64,000 nucleotides of DNA from Eubacteriaceae bacterium (GCA_910574895.1 CAJTDQ010000003.1:62001-126000), one strand, 5' to 3'. Positions 34,873-44,855 are shown, counted from the stretch's first letter. A program made the numbers and translations. Notes: generated from the sequence alone by a model not told the origin.

Positions 34873-36096
34873 TTATTTTTCAATTCCATTTTCTTTTTCC
34901 ATCATTGCTCTAACCTTTAGTGGAAGACCGAATAATGTGATAAATCCTTCAGCATCATGGTGGTCATATAAATCACCTGTTGTAAATGATGCAAGGCTTT
35001 CACTGTATAATGAATATGGAGAAGTAGTTCCGGCCTTAATGATGTTTCCTTTGTAAAGTTTGAATTTTACTTCACCGGTAACATATTCCTGTGTAGATTC
35101 AATAAATGCCTGAACAGCCTCACGAAGTGGTGTGAACCATTTTCCTTCGTATACAATCTGAGCAAGTTTGTTACCCATATCTTTCTTAACATCCATAGTA
35201 GCTCGGTCGAGAACTAGTTCTTCAAGCTGGTCGTGTGCTTCCATAAGAATTGTTCCACCCGGAGTTTCATAAACACCACGGGATTTCATACCAACAACAC
35301 GGTTTTCAACAATATCTACAATACCAACTCCGTGTTTTCCGCCGAGTCTGTTTAATTCACGGATAATATCAGAAACTTTCATTTCTTTTCCGTTTACAGA
35401 TTTTGGAACACCTTTTTCGAAAGTCATTGTTACATATTCGCCTTCATCCGGAGCTTTCTCAGGAGAAACACCAAGAACTAAAAGGTGATCGTAATTTGGT
35501 TCATTTGCAGGATCTTCTAATTCTAAACCTTCATGGCTGATATGCCATAAGTTTCTGTCACGACTGTAACTCTGGTCTGCTGAAAATGGAAGGTCAATAC
35601 CGTGTGCCTTACAGTATTCGATTTCTGATTCGCGGCTGTCCATATCCCATTTGTCATCTCTCCATGCAGCAATAATCTTAATGTCAGGAGCAAGAGCTTT
35701 GATACCAAGCTCAAAACGAATCTGGTCATTACCTTTACCTGTAGCACCGTGGCAGATAGCAGTAGCGCCTTCTTTTCTTGCAATTTCAACTAATCTTTTT
35801 GCAATACCCGGTCTTGCCATGGAAGTACCAAGTAAGTATTTATTTTCATATACTGCGCTTCCCTGGACACAAGGAACAATATAATCGTCACAGAATTCGT
35901 CTGTAATATCTTCTATGTATAATTTTGTAGCACCTGAGTATTTTGCTCTTTCCTCAAGACCGTCTAATTCCTCTTCCTGTCCGCAGTCGATGCAGCAGCA
36001 GATAACTTCATAATCATAGTTTTCCTTTAACCAAGGGATGATAGCTGTTGTATCAAGTCCGCCTGAATAAGCTAAAATAACTTTTTCCTTTGCCAT
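34873..36096 (-). CDS. argG: Argininosuccinate synthase
   Basis: This 407-residue enzyme has the N-type ATP pyrophosphatase loop AYSGGLDTTA, GTSMARPGIAK and HGATGKGNDQIRFE. It joins citrulline and aspartate to argininosuccinate using ATP. ATG 36096 is preferred to one 15 bp upstream because GGAGG lies 7-8 nt before it. It is divergent from argCJBD across a 271 bp region with palindromic operators. argF and argH are not in the window. Confidence 0.97.
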   Translation of the reverse strand: MAKEKVILAYSGGLDTTAIIPWLKENYDYEVICCCIDCGQEEELDGLEERAKYSGATKLYIEDITDEFCDDYIVPCVQGSAVYENKYLLGTSMARPGIAKRLVEIARKEGATAICHGATGKGNDQIRFELGIKALAPDIKIIAAWRDDKWDMDSRESEIEYCKAHGIDLPFSADQSYSRDRNLWHISHEGLELEDPANEPNYDHLLVLGVSPEKAPDEGEYVTMTFEKGVPKSVNGKEMKVSDIIRELNRLGGKHGVGIVDIVENRVVGMKSRGVYETPGGTILMEAHDQLEELVLDRATMDVKKDMGNKLAQIVYEGKWFTPLREAVQAFIESTQEYVTGEVKFKLYKGNIIKAGTTSPYSLYSESLASFTTGDLYDHHDAEGFITLFGLPLKVRAMMEKENGIEK

Positions 36097-36174
36097 TTTA
36101 CAATCCTCCAAATATATTCTTTTCTTCTTTATATAAATGCAGCAAAAACTTGCGGCATATTGTCAACAGTTGAT

Positions 36175-36203
36175 ACTATACAACACTTATGCATAAAAAG
36201 CAA
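36175..36203 (-). promoter_or_regulatory. Candidate argG promoter with operator in its spacer
   Basis: On the minus strand a -35 TTGCTT (complement of 36198-36203) and a -10 TATAGT (complement of 36175-36180) are 17 bp apart. The palindrome TTATGCATAA (36187-36196) sits inside the spacer, well placed for repression. Confidence 0.6.
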
Positions 36204-36265
36204 GAAAAAATATAAAAAAATGTATAATTATGCAAATATTATGTATAAAACTTGCATATTATGCA
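36187..36265. promoter_or_regulatory. Three palindromic ArgR-like operators
   Basis: TTATGCATAA (36187-36196), TGTATAATTATGCA (36221-36234) and TGCATATTATGCA (36253-36265) share TGCATA/TATGCA half-sites at centre spacings of about 36 and 32 bp. They resemble AT-rich ARG boxes. Regulation by ArgR is inferred from context. Confidence 0.55.
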
Positions 36266-36280
36266 GAAAGAGTGTATAGT
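36252..36280 (+). promoter_or_regulatory. Candidate argC promoter overlapping an operator
   Basis: A -35 TTGCAT (36252-36257) and a -10 TATAGT (36275-36280) are 17 bp apart. The palindrome TGCATATTATGCA overlaps the -35, so a bound repressor would block polymerase. Confidence 0.6.
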
Positions 36281-36367
36281 TACTAACAGTAACATAAAAT
36301 GGCTTGTATTTTAATACGCAAAAGACTAAAATACATTTGAAAGAAAGTATTACAGAGAGAGGTAAAT

Positions 36368-37408
36368 ATGATAAAAGTAGGTATTATTGGTTCTACAGGA
36401 TATGCAGGTGCTGAGATTGTCAGATTAATACAGCAGCACAAGGAAGCAGAAGTAGTATGGTTTGGTTCAAGAAGTTATGTAGATAAAAAATATTCAGAAG
36501 TTTTTAGGAACATGTTTCAGATAGTCGATGCAAAGTGTCTCGATGATAATATGGAGGAACTGGCAGAGGCAGTTGACGTTATTTTTACAGCTACTCCACA
36601 GGGGCTTTGTGGTTCTCTGGTAAACGAAGAGATATTAAATAAGGTAAAGATTATAGATTTAAGTGCTGATTTTAGAATTAAAGATGTAGCTACTTATGAA
36701 AAATGGTACGGAATTGAACATAAAAGTCCGCAGTTTATTGATGAGGCTGTGTATGGATTATGTGAAATCAATAGAGATAAGGTAGCGGACGCTAGAATTA
36801 TTGCGAATCCGGGATGTTATACAACCTGCAGCATTTTGTCCATTTATCCGATGGTAAAAGAAGGGCTCATTGATACAAAGTCCATTATTGTAGATGCGAA
36901 ATCAGGAACATCCGGTGCAGGACGCGGTGCAAAAGTTCCAAATCTTTTCTGTGAGGTAAATGAAAATATTAAGGCGTATGGAGTTACAACACACAGACAT
37001 ACACCGGAAATAGAGGAACAGTTAGGATATGCGGCTGGTGAGGAAGTGTTAATTAATTTTACTCCACACCTTGTTCCAATGCAGAGAGGTATCTTAGTGA
37101 CTGCTTATGCTGATTTGAAAAAAGAAGTTACATATGACGAAGTAAAAGCTGTTTATGACAAGTATTATGGAGATGAATATTTCATTCGTGTATTAGAAAA
37201 GGATGAAACACCTGAAACGAGATGGGTAGAAGGCAGTAATTTCGTTGATGTGAATTTTAAAATTGATGAGAGAACCGGTCGTATTATTATGATGGGAGCT
37301 TTAGATAATCTGATAAAAGGAGCAGCAGGACAGGCTGTACAGAATTTTAATATTATGTTTGGTTTTGATGAGAATGAAGGACTGCAGCAGGTGCCAATGT
37401 TCCCATAA
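36368..37408 (+). CDS. argC: N-acetyl-gamma-glutamyl-phosphate reductase
   Basis: This 346-residue protein has the NADP-binding GSTGYAGAEIVRL, the active Cys in IANPGCYTTC and the HRHTPEIEEQ region. It reduces N-acetylglutamyl phosphate to the semialdehyde, the third step of ornithine synthesis. It is the first gene of the argC-J-B-D operon; GAGAGG lies before the ATG. Confidence 0.97.
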   Translation: MIKVGIIGSTGYAGAEIVRLIQQHKEAEVVWFGSRSYVDKKYSEVFRNMFQIVDAKCLDDNMEELAEAVDVIFTATPQGLCGSLVNEEILNKVKIIDLSADFRIKDVATYEKWYGIEHKSPQFIDEAVYGLCEINRDKVADARIIANPGCYTTCSILSIYPMVKEGLIDTKSIIVDAKSGTSGAGRGAKVPNLFCEVNENIKAYGVTTHRHTPEIEEQLGYAAGEEVLINFTPHLVPMQRGILVTAYADLKKEVTYDEVKAVYDKYYGDEYFIRVLEKDETPETRWVEGSNFVDVNFKIDERTGRIIMMGALDNLIKGAAGQAVQNFNIMFGFDENEGLQQVPMFP

Positions 37409-37487
37409 AAAATGAGTTTATAATAAAAGAAGAGCAAGACAGCACGAAATGTTTGGTGAAAAATAATTGTAACAGCAAGGAGAGATT

Positions 37488-38717
37488 ATGAAGAAAATAG
37501 ATGGTGGAGTAACTGCTCCAAAAGGATTTAAAGCAACAGGACTGCGTGTGGGCATCAAAGAAAGCAATACAGAAAAAAAAGATATGGCGATGATTTACAG
37601 TGAAGCGCCATGTGTGGCAGCAGGTACATTTACGACCAATCAGGTAAAAGCAGCACCTGTAAAATGGGATATGGATATCGTAGAAAATAGTGAGGAAGTT
37701 CACGCAGTCGTATGTAACAGTGGTGTTGCCAATGCATGCACAGGTTCTGAGGGAATGGAATATTGTGAAGATATGGCACAAACTACAGCAGATGCTCTTA
37801 ACATAGGAAAGAACGAAGTTCTAGTAGCATCTACCGGAGTAATCGGTGCACAACTTCCTATGGATAAGATAACAAAAGGAATAGATATGCTTGTACCACA
37901 ACTTAGCGACGGGTTAGATGGCGGACATGATGCGGCACTTGCAATTATGACGACAGATACTATTCCAAAAGAGATTGCTTATGAGGTGGAAATCGGAGGA
38001 AAGACCTGCACAATTGGAGGAATGTGTAAGGGTTCCGGCATGATACATCCAAATATGTGCACAATGCTTGGTTTTGTTATGACAGATATAAATATATCTA
38101 AGGAACTCCTGACAGAAGCATTAAAGGAAGATATTAAGGATACTTTTAATATGGTTTCTGTGGATGGAGATACTTCGACCAATGATACGGTTTTACTTCT
38201 TGCAAATGGATTGGCTGGCAATGAAAAGATAACAGAAAAAAATGAGGATTACCATAAATTTATAGAAGTACTTCACCAGATTAACGTTTTCCTGTCAAAG
38301 AAAATAGCAGGAGATGGTGAGGGAGCAACAGCGCTGTTCGAAGTGAAAATCGTTGGTGCAGAGTCAAAAGAACAGGCAGTTACACTGGCAAAATCAGTTG
38401 TGACATCCAGTCTTACTAAGGCGGCAATTTATGGACATGACGCAAACTGGGGAAGAATTCTTTGTGCATTGGGATATTCTAAAGCACGCTTTAATCCGGA
38501 CGCAGTAGATATTTATTTTGAGAGTAAGGCAGGAAAGCTGAAGATTGTGGAAAATGGAATGGCAACAGATTACAGTGAGGAAAAAGCCACAGAAATTTTG
38601 TCGGAAGAGGAAGTGACAGCTATCTGCGATATGAAGATGGGTGAATACAGTGCAACGGCATGGGGATGCGATCTGACGCATGAATATGTAAGTATAAATG
38701 CAGATTATAGAAGTTAG
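37488..38717 (+). CDS. argJ: Bifunctional glutamate N-acetyltransferase/ornithine acetyltransferase
   Basis: This 409-residue protein is of the self-cleaving ArgJ family: the cleavage site is seen in GEGATALFEV, where the Thr becomes the nucleophile of the beta subunit. TTDTIPKE and the C-terminal CDLTHEYVSINADYRS are also family motifs. It recycles the acetyl group from acetylornithine to glutamate, so this organism uses the cyclic pathway. It may also have acetyl-CoA-dependent synthase activity. Confidence 0.97.
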   Translation: MKKIDGGVTAPKGFKATGLRVGIKESNTEKKDMAMIYSEAPCVAAGTFTTNQVKAAPVKWDMDIVENSEEVHAVVCNSGVANACTGSEGMEYCEDMAQTTADALNIGKNEVLVASTGVIGAQLPMDKITKGIDMLVPQLSDGLDGGHDAALAIMTTDTIPKEIAYEVEIGGKTCTIGGMCKGSGMIHPNMCTMLGFVMTDINISKELLTEALKEDIKDTFNMVSVDGDTSTNDTVLLLANGLAGNEKITEKNEDYHKFIEVLHQINVFLSKKIAGDGEGATALFEVKIVGAESKEQAVTLAKSVVTSSLTKAAIYGHDANWGRILCALGYSKARFNPDAVDIYFESKAGKLKIVENGMATDYSEEKATEILSEEEVTAICDMKMGEYSATAWGCDLTHEYVSINADYRS

Positions 38718-38757
38718 TGTAGTAGACGAAAACATGTAAAGAAAAGAGGAAGTTAAA

Positions 38758-39681
38758 ATGTTAATGAAGGGACAACAGAATTTGCATATGGAAAAATGGA
38801 TAGAGAAGGGCGATGTGCTGATAGAGGCACTGCCTTATATCCAGAGATTTAACCGAAAGATTATTGTTGTAAAGTATGGCGGGAGTGCTATGCTTGATGA
38901 AGATTTTATGTCCAGTGTCATACAGGATATTACATTATTGAAATTAGTTGGATTTAAGCCGATTATTGTGCATGGCGGTGGTAAGGCGATTAGTAAACAT
39001 ATTGACCGTCTCGGTATGGAGACAGAGTTTATTAACGGACTCCGTGTGACCAATGAAGAAACGCTGGATGCAGCAGAAATGGTATTAAACAGCGTAAATA
39101 AAAAGTTGGTTCAGATAGTGCAGCAGTTAGGTGTAAGAGCGATTGGCATCAGTGGCAAAGATGGTAATCTATTAACTGTGAAAAAGAAACTTTCTGCAGG
39201 AGAGGATATTGGATATGTAGGAGAGGTCACAGCGGTGAACACAGATATCTTATTAGATTTGTTAGAGAAAGACTTCCTGCCGATTGTCTGTCCTATAGGT
39301 TTGGATGAAGATTTTCACGGTTATAATATCAATGCGGATGATGCGGCCAGTGCTATTGCCGAAGCTGTCAAAGCAGAGAAACTCGCATTTTTGACAGATA
39401 CAGAAGGTGTCTACATGGATATTGAAGATACAGGTTCAGTCATATCCGAAATGACTGTTTCCGAGGCACAGGAGTTAATCGATAAAGGCATTATTGCCGG
39501 AGGTATGCTTCCGAAAATCAAGAATTGCATGGAGGCAATTAATCATGGAGTTTCCCGTGTACATATTCTGGATGGCCGTATTCCTCATAGTATTCTTCTT
39601 GAAATATTTACAAATAAAGGTATTGGAACAGCTATTTTGGGAGATGAGCAGGAAAAGTTTTATACACATACAAAGATGTAA
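38758..39681 (+). CDS. argB: Acetylglutamate kinase
   Basis: This 307-residue amino-acid kinase has VVKYGGSAM near the N-terminus, [11 protein letters not shown] and the ATP-site [12 protein letters not shown]. It phosphorylates N-acetylglutamate. The N-terminal extension of about 30 residues before the kinase core is often seen in arginine-sensitive forms, so feedback inhibition is plausible. ATG 38764 is an alternative start. It is the third gene of the operon. Confidence 0.96.
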   Translation: MLMKGQQNLHMEKWIEKGDVLIEALPYIQRFNRKIIVVKYGGSAMLDEDFMSSVIQDITLLKLVGFKPIIVHGGGKAISKHIDRLGMETEFINGLRVTNEETLDAAEMVLNSVNKKLVQIVQQLGVRAIGISGKDGNLLTVKKKLSAGEDIGYVGEVTAVNTDILLDLLEKDFLPIVCPIGLDEDFHGYNINADDAASAIAEAVKAEKLAFLTDTEGVYMDIEDTGSVISEMTVSEAQELIDKGIIAGGMLPKIKNCMEAINHGVSRVHILDGRIPHSILLEIFTNKGIGTAILGDEQEKFYTHTKM

Positions 39682-39724
39682 AAAGTAACCAGTATAACAA
39701 ATAAAGAGTGTGGGAGGTTTTAAT

Positions 39725-40897
39725 ATGGAATATATGGAAAAAGCAGAACAGTATTTGGCACATACATATAATAGATTTCAAGTTGTAGTAGATAAAGCAG
39801 AGGGTGTATATATATATGATGTCAATGGAAAGAAATATCTTGATTTTGCATCAGGTATCGGTGTTTCCAGTCTTGGATATGGAAACAAAGAATATACAGA
39901 AACATTAAAAAATCAGATTGATAAAATAACACATACATCAAATTTATTTTATAATACACCATCTATTGAAACAGCAGAAAAACTTGTAAAAGTTACAGGA
40001 TTGAAAAAGGTCTTTTTTACAAACAGTGGTGCTGAAGCAATTGAAGGTGCTATGAAAATGGCAAAACGTTATGCATATGACAGAGATGGACATACAGACC
40101 ATGAAATTATAGCGATGAACCATTCATTTCATGGAAGAACAATGGGATCTCTTGCACTGACAGGGAATCCAAATTATCAGAAACCGTTTGGACCGATGAT
40201 AGAGGGAATTAAGTTTGCAGAATATAATAATCTCGATAGTGTGAAAGCGTTAGTTAATGAGAAAACCTGTGCCATTATATTAGAGCCGGTACAGGGTGAA
40301 GGCGGTATATATCCGGCAGAAAAAGAGTTTATAGAAGGCATCAGAAGAATTTGTGATGATAATGATATTCTGATGATTTGTGATGAGATACAGTGTGGTA
40401 TGGGACGTACGGGAAAGATGTTCGCATTCCAGAACTACGATGTGAAACCGGATATTATTGCATCTGCAAAAGCCCTGGGCTGTGGTGTACCGGTTGGCGC
40501 ATTTATTGCAGGAGAGAAGTGCTGCGATTCACTGGTGCCGGGCGACCATGGAACGACATATGGTGGAAATCCTTTGGTAACAGCAGCAGTGGGAACGGTC
40601 TTGGATATTTTCGAGAAAAACAATATTCTGGAAAATGTACAGGAAGTAGGAACATACTTTGAAGAGCAGCTTGAGAAAATTGTAGAAGAGTTTGACAATG
40701 TGACGGTAAGACGTGGAAAAGGTTTGATGCAGGGACTTGTTCTTACAACACCGGTGCGGGAGACAATTGATAAGGCAATAGAAAGAGGACTGCTTGTTAT
40801 TTCGGCAGGTGGAAATGTGCTGAGAATGCTGCCTCCGCTTGTAATTACAAAAGAAAATGTAGATGAGATGATAAATATACTGAGAGCCTGTTTGTAG
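39725..40897 (+). CDS. argD: Acetylornithine aminotransferase
   Basis: This 390-residue class III PLP aminotransferase shows FTNSGAEAIEGAMK, the HSFHGRT motif, ICDEIQCGMGRTG and the PLP Lys in ASAKALGCGVPVGA. It converts N-acetylglutamate semialdehyde to N-acetylornithine with glutamate as donor. ATG 39725 is preferred over an in-frame start at 39710 because GGGAGG lies between them. It is the last gene of the operon; no terminator is evident after it. Confidence 0.95.
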   Translation: MEYMEKAEQYLAHTYNRFQVVVDKAEGVYIYDVNGKKYLDFASGIGVSSLGYGNKEYTETLKNQIDKITHTSNLFYNTPSIETAEKLVKVTGLKKVFFTNSGAEAIEGAMKMAKRYAYDRDGHTDHEIIAMNHSFHGRTMGSLALTGNPNYQKPFGPMIEGIKFAEYNNLDSVKALVNEKTCAIILEPVQGEGGIYPAEKEFIEGIRRICDDNDILMICDEIQCGMGRTGKMFAFQNYDVKPDIIASAKALGCGVPVGAFIAGEKCCDSLVPGDHGTTYGGNPLVTAAVGTVLDIFEKNNILENVQEVGTYFEEQLEKIVEEFDNVTVRRGKGLMQGLVLTTPVRETIDKAIERGLLVISAGGNVLRMLPPLVITKENVDEMINILRACL

Positions 40898-40933
40898 AAA
40901 GATGTATAAAAAATGTAAAATCTGTGTTAAAAT

Positions 40934-40950
40934 TTTACATAGACTTTACA
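40934..40950 (+). promoter_or_regulatory. Pho-box-like direct repeat upstream of the phosphate transporter
   Basis: TTTACA (40934-40939) and TTTACA (40945-40950) are separated by 5 bp. PhoP of Bacillus binds TT[A/C/T]ACA repeats with this 11 bp spacing. The site lies 86 bp before the transporter start, and a PhoP/PhoR-type pair follows downstream. Confidence 0.6.
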
Positions 40951-41035
40951 TTGGATTGTTATGGTGTTAAATGGAAATGAAAAATGAAAAACGAACGATC
41001 TATGAAATACTATGGTTTATGGGAGAAATAAGTAT

Positions 41036-42685
41036 ATGTATTTATTAGTTACAGAGTTACTTAGCGGATTAGCACTTTTCCTATTTGGAATGAAGTACAT
41101 GAGTGATAGTCTGCAGCAGGCAGCAGGTGGAAAATTAAGAGGTATCTTAGACAGATGTACAAAGAATAAGTACATAGCTGTAGTATGCGGAGCATTATTT
41201 ACAGCATTTATACAGTCATCCGGAGCCACAACGGTTATGGAAGTGGGATTCGTTAATGCAGGCATTATGACTTTGGAACAGTCTGTAGGAATTACATTTG
41301 GTGCAAATATTGGTACGACCATTACATCGCAGCTGGTTTCTTTAAAACTTACAGAAGTAGCACCTTTTATCATTTTTATTGGTGCGGCGATACTTTCTTT
41401 TTGTAAAAAACCATTGCTGAAAAAGATAGCAGCAGTAATTTTTGGATTTGGAGCATTATTTCTCGGAATAAATTATATGACATCAGCATTGCATGGCATT
41501 AAGGAAATTCCTGAGCTGATGAATTTATTTAGTTATTTAAGTAATCCGTTCATTGCGGTATTGGTTGGACTTGTTTTTACAGCGGTTGTTCAGAGTTCAT
41601 CTGTGACAGTCAGTGTATTAGTTTTATTGGCGGGTTCAAACATTATTGTTAATCCGGTTACAGGAGGAACAGATTATCTGGCATGTTTATATTTTATATT
41701 GGGTGCAAATATTGGTTCATGTATGCCGGCAGTTATGGCAGCAATGAATACCAATAGAAATGCAAAGCGAACTGCTCTTATCCATGTTATGTTTAACGTG
41801 ATAGGATTGGTTGTAATCGGAGTGTTGCTGATAATAGCGGCAGGACCGATTGTCGATATGATAGGAGCTATTAGCAGTTCAGATAAAAGATTTGTTGCAA
41901 ATGCCGATACGATTTTTAAAACATTTCAGTGTATTATTTTACTGCCGTGTTCGAAGCTGCTTGTTAGTCTATCTAAAAAGATTATTCATGCAAGAGCAGG
42001 AGAAGAATCAGATGATAATGAGATGGTGCTGAAACATATTGATGTGACAGGAGTATCCAATTCAGCTACAGCGGTTGTAGAAGTTGTTCAGGAAATTGAA
42101 CGTATGGCTGATATGGTAAAAGTTAATTTGAAGCAGGCATCAGATGCATTGATACATAAAAATTATGAAAGTTCTGAAAACGTATATGCAAGAGAGAAAT
42201 ATATAGATTTCTTAAGCCATAGAATCACAGAATATATGGTAAACGCAAACCGATATGGACTTCCTTTGGAAGACAGAAAACGTTTAGGTGGATTGTTCCA
42301 CGTAGTAATTGATGTAGAACGTATTGGAGATCATGCAGTCAATATTATGGACGATGCAATGAAAGAGAAAAATCAAAAAATTGAGTTTTCAAAGGAATGT
42401 ATTTCCGAAATGTCCGAAATGTTTGACAAAGTGATAGAAATTTTTGAACGTTCCATTAAAATATTTGTTTCAGAAGACCATACAGAGTTTGAGGCAATTA
42501 ATAAGTTAGAGGATAAAATAGACCGAATGAAGATAGAATGTCAGGAAGGACATGTTGCAAGAATGTCGGAAGGCAAATGTTCTATTGAGTCAGGTTTGAT
42601 TTTTACAGATTTAGTGATAGGCTATGAAAGAATCGCTGATCATGCGGTTAATATTGCTTATTCAATTTTACCTGAGAAAAAATAA
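41036..42685 (+). CDS. Na/Pi cotransporter fused to PhoU-like domain
   Basis: This 549-residue protein has two Na/Pi-cotransporter repeats with the QSS motifs FIQSSGATTVMEVGF and VVQSSSVTVSVLVLL within about eight membrane helices, then two PhoU-like helical bundles (about 340-545, with ERIGDHAVNI and ERIADHAVNI). It should import phosphate with sodium, the PhoU part giving regulation. ATG 41036, 9 nt after GGGAGA, is preferred to an in-frame ATG at 41012. Confidence 0.9.
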   Translation: MYLLVTELLSGLALFLFGMKYMSDSLQQAAGGKLRGILDRCTKNKYIAVVCGALFTAFIQSSGATTVMEVGFVNAGIMTLEQSVGITFGANIGTTITSQLVSLKLTEVAPFIIFIGAAILSFCKKPLLKKIAAVIFGFGALFLGINYMTSALHGIKEIPELMNLFSYLSNPFIAVLVGLVFTAVVQSSSVTVSVLVLLAGSNIIVNPVTGGTDYLACLYFILGANIGSCMPAVMAAMNTNRNAKRTALIHVMFNVIGLVVIGVLLIIAAGPIVDMIGAISSSDKRFVANADTIFKTFQCIILLPCSKLLVSLSKKIIHARAGEESDDNEMVLKHIDVTGVSNSATAVVEVVQEIERMADMVKVNLKQASDALIHKNYESSENVYAREKYIDFLSHRITEYMVNANRYGLPLEDRKRLGGLFHVVIDVERIGDHAVNIMDDAMKEKNQKIEFSKECISEMSEMFDKVIEIFERSIKIFVSEDHTEFEAINKLEDKIDRMKIECQEGHVARMSEGKCSIESGLIFTDLVIGYERIADHAVNIAYSILPEKK

Positions 42686-42694
42686 TATAACAGT

Positions 42695-42728
42695 AAATAA
42701 AATGGACATGGAAACGTGTCCATTTATT
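42695..42728 (+). terminator. Hairpin terminator after the phosphate transporter
   Basis: AAATAAAATGGACA pairs with TGTCCATTTATT (one bulge) across a short loop. It separates the transporter from the regulator genes, at least partly. Confidence 0.65.
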
Positions 42729-42784
42729 GTTACATAGAAGTTTTAAAGGGAATTTCTGAACAATAAAGAAAGGAACAGTACGAA

Positions 42785-43468
42785 ATGCAGAAAATATATA
42801 TTGTGGAAGATGATAAAAATATTGCGGAGATAGAAGAGTTTGCATTAAAGAATGCCGGATATGATGTGTATACTTTCGGAAATGCAAAGAAGTTTGAAGA
42901 AAGATTGGAAAAGGAATATCCTGATTTGATTATTATGGATATTATGCTTCCGGACAGAGACGGGCTGTCTCTCGTAAAAGATTTGAGAGGACATGGGGAG
43001 ACTGCGGCGATTCCGATTATTATGGTGACGGCAAAGACAACAGAAATGGATAAAGTAAAAGGGTTAGATCAGGGAGCAGATGATTATATGACCAAACCAT
43101 TTGGAATTATGGAATTGATATCCAGAGTGAAGGCGATGTTGAGAAGGGCAAATCTTCAAACTGATAGTGATTTGGAGTTTGACGGCATTGTATTAAATGA
43201 TGCAAAACATCAGGTATCCATTGATGGTCAGGTTTGTGAACTTACGTATAAGGAGTTTGAATTATTAAAAATGCTTATGCAGAATTCCGGGATTGTGCTT
43301 CAGAGAAACAGAATATTGGACAGAGTCTGGGGAATTGATTATGAGGGGGAATCGAGGACTCTTGATATGCATATAAAAACTCTTCGGAAAAAATTAGGGG
43401 ATAAAGGTGCTTTAATTCAGACTGTTAGAAATGTAGGCTATACAATGAACTACAGAAAGGAAAAGTAA
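42785..43468 (+). CDS. OmpR/PhoB-family response regulator (PhoP-like)
   Basis: This 227-residue protein has a receiver domain (IVEDDKNI acidic pocket, phospho-acceptor Asp in IIMDIMLPDRD, Lys in YMTKPFG) and a winged-helix DNA-binding domain (about 130-225, LTYKEFELL and HIKTLRKKLG). The kinase gene starts directly after its stop codon. The neighbouring Na/Pi transporter with a Pho box suggests control of the phosphate response; that link is an inference. Confidence 0.9.
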   Translation: MQKIYIVEDDKNIAEIEEFALKNAGYDVYTFGNAKKFEERLEKEYPDLIIMDIMLPDRDGLSLVKDLRGHGETAAIPIIMVTAKTTEMDKVKGLDQGADDYMTKPFGIMELISRVKAMLRRANLQTDSDLEFDGIVLNDAKHQVSIDGQVCELTYKEFELLKMLMQNSGIVLQRNRILDRVWGIDYEGESRTLDMHIKTLRKKLGDKGALIQTVRNVGYTMNYRKEK

Positions 43469-44803
43469 GTGAAAAAAAAGTTATATATTCGAATGACAAT
43501 TGTATCAGCCGCTATGATGTTTCTTACAATGATTATAACTGTAGTAACCTTTTACAATGTTTTTAGTGAGCAGGTTATGGAGGATTTGAAAACAGATGTT
43601 CATATTTTAAATACTACGGAGGCGGTATTACAGTATGTTGAGCAGGATTTTGATCCAAAGATAAGCAATTTAAGAATTACAGTAATTGATAAAAATGGAA
43701 AAGTTCAATATGACAGCAATGCAGATATTGGAAACATGGATAATCATGTGAACCGTCCGGAGATAAGAGAAGCATTAAAATATGGTACTGGAAAAAAAAT
43801 CAGAAAATCTGATACTTTTTCGAAAAATACATATTATTATGCAGAGAGACTGAACAATGGGAAAATACTCCGTGTTGCGAAAGAGGTTGGAAGCATCTGG
43901 CAGTTTTTTAAGCATATACTGCCTATTCTTATTGTGGAATTGCTGCTGGCTGTTGCAATATGTATTCTTGTGGCAAGAATGTTGGCAAGAAGGCTGGTAG
44001 AACCAATTGAATTGCTGGCAAAGAACATTGATGATGACGAAATTACAGCTACTTATGAAGAAATCAAACCGTTTCTTGATAAAATACACAGCCAGCATAA
44101 AGCTTTAAAGAAAAGTGCGAATATGCGTCAGGATTTTACCGCAAATGTGTCTCATGAACTTAAGACACCTCTTGCATCTATCTCGGGATACGCAGAATTG
44201 ATAGAAAATGGAATGGCAAAAGAAGAGGATGTAAGACGATTTGCGGGAGAAATTCACAAGAGTTCAATTCGGTTATTATCTTTAATTAACGATATTATTG
44301 AGTTGTCAGAGTTGGATGTTATGGATAGCGAAATGGCAACCACAACAGTCAGTCTTGCAGAAGAAGCAGAGAATTGTGTGGAAATGCTGCAGATGAACGC
44401 AAAGAAACATGGTGTAGATATTGTAATACATAAAAATCAGGAACGGGGAATTATAGAGGCGAACCGGGACATGATTCAGGAGATTATATACAATCTCTGC
44501 GACAATGCTATCCGGTACAATCAGGATGGAGGACATGTTATAGTATCGGTATTTAGAAAAGAGGATAAGATTGTACTTCAGGTTCAGGATGATGGAATCG
44601 GAATTCCTAAAAAGGAGCAGGAAAGAATTTTTGAGAGATTTTACAGAGTTGATAAGGCACGCTCTAAAAAAACAGGAGGAACCGGTCTTGGGTTGGCGAT
44701 TGTAAAGCATATTGCAGAACAGCATGAAGCAGAGATAGAAATTGATAGTGTCGTAGGAAAGGGAACAAGTATCTCCATATTGTTTCAGAAAAAAACTGTA
44801 TAA
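43469..44803 (+). CDS. Membrane sensor histidine kinase (PhoR-like)
   Basis: This 444-residue kinase starts at GTG 43469, directly after the regulator stop, with GAAAGG upstream. It has a helix at about 8-30, an extracytoplasmic sensor of about 110 residues, a second helix at about 147-167, then HisKA with the phospho-His in NVSHELKTPLAS and a HATPase_c domain (NLCDNAIRYN, DDGIGIPKKEQERIFERFYR, GGTGLGLAIVKH). It should phosphorylate the adjacent regulator. The layout matches PhoR-type kinases, but the signal is not known. Confidence 0.9.
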   Translation: MKKKLYIRMTIVSAAMMFLTMIITVVTFYNVFSEQVMEDLKTDVHILNTTEAVLQYVEQDFDPKISNLRITVIDKNGKVQYDSNADIGNMDNHVNRPEIREALKYGTGKKIRKSDTFSKNTYYYAERLNNGKILRVAKEVGSIWQFFKHILPILIVELLLAVAICILVARMLARRLVEPIELLAKNIDDDEITATYEEIKPFLDKIHSQHKALKKSANMRQDFTANVSHELKTPLASISGYAELIENGMAKEEDVRRFAGEIHKSSIRLLSLINDIIELSELDVMDSEMATTTVSLAEEAENCVEMLQMNAKKHGVDIVIHKNQERGIIEANRDMIQEIIYNLCDNAIRYNQDGGHVIVSVFRKEDKIVLQVQDDGIGIPKKEQERIFERFYRVDKARSKKTGGTGLGLAIVKHIAEQHEAEIEIDSVVGKGTSISILFQKKTV

Positions 44804-44823
44804 TTAGCAAATATTTGTAAATT

Positions 44824-44846
44824 CTAAAATAAGAAGATTATTTTAG
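44824..44846 (+). promoter_or_regulatory. Hairpin next to the Shine-Dalgarno of the DMT gene
   Basis: CTAAAATAA and TTATTTTAG form a 9 bp stem whose end merges into AGGAGG of the next gene. It could limit ribosome access or be incidental AT-rich pairing. Confidence 0.3.
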
Positions 44847-44855
44847 GAGGTTCAT

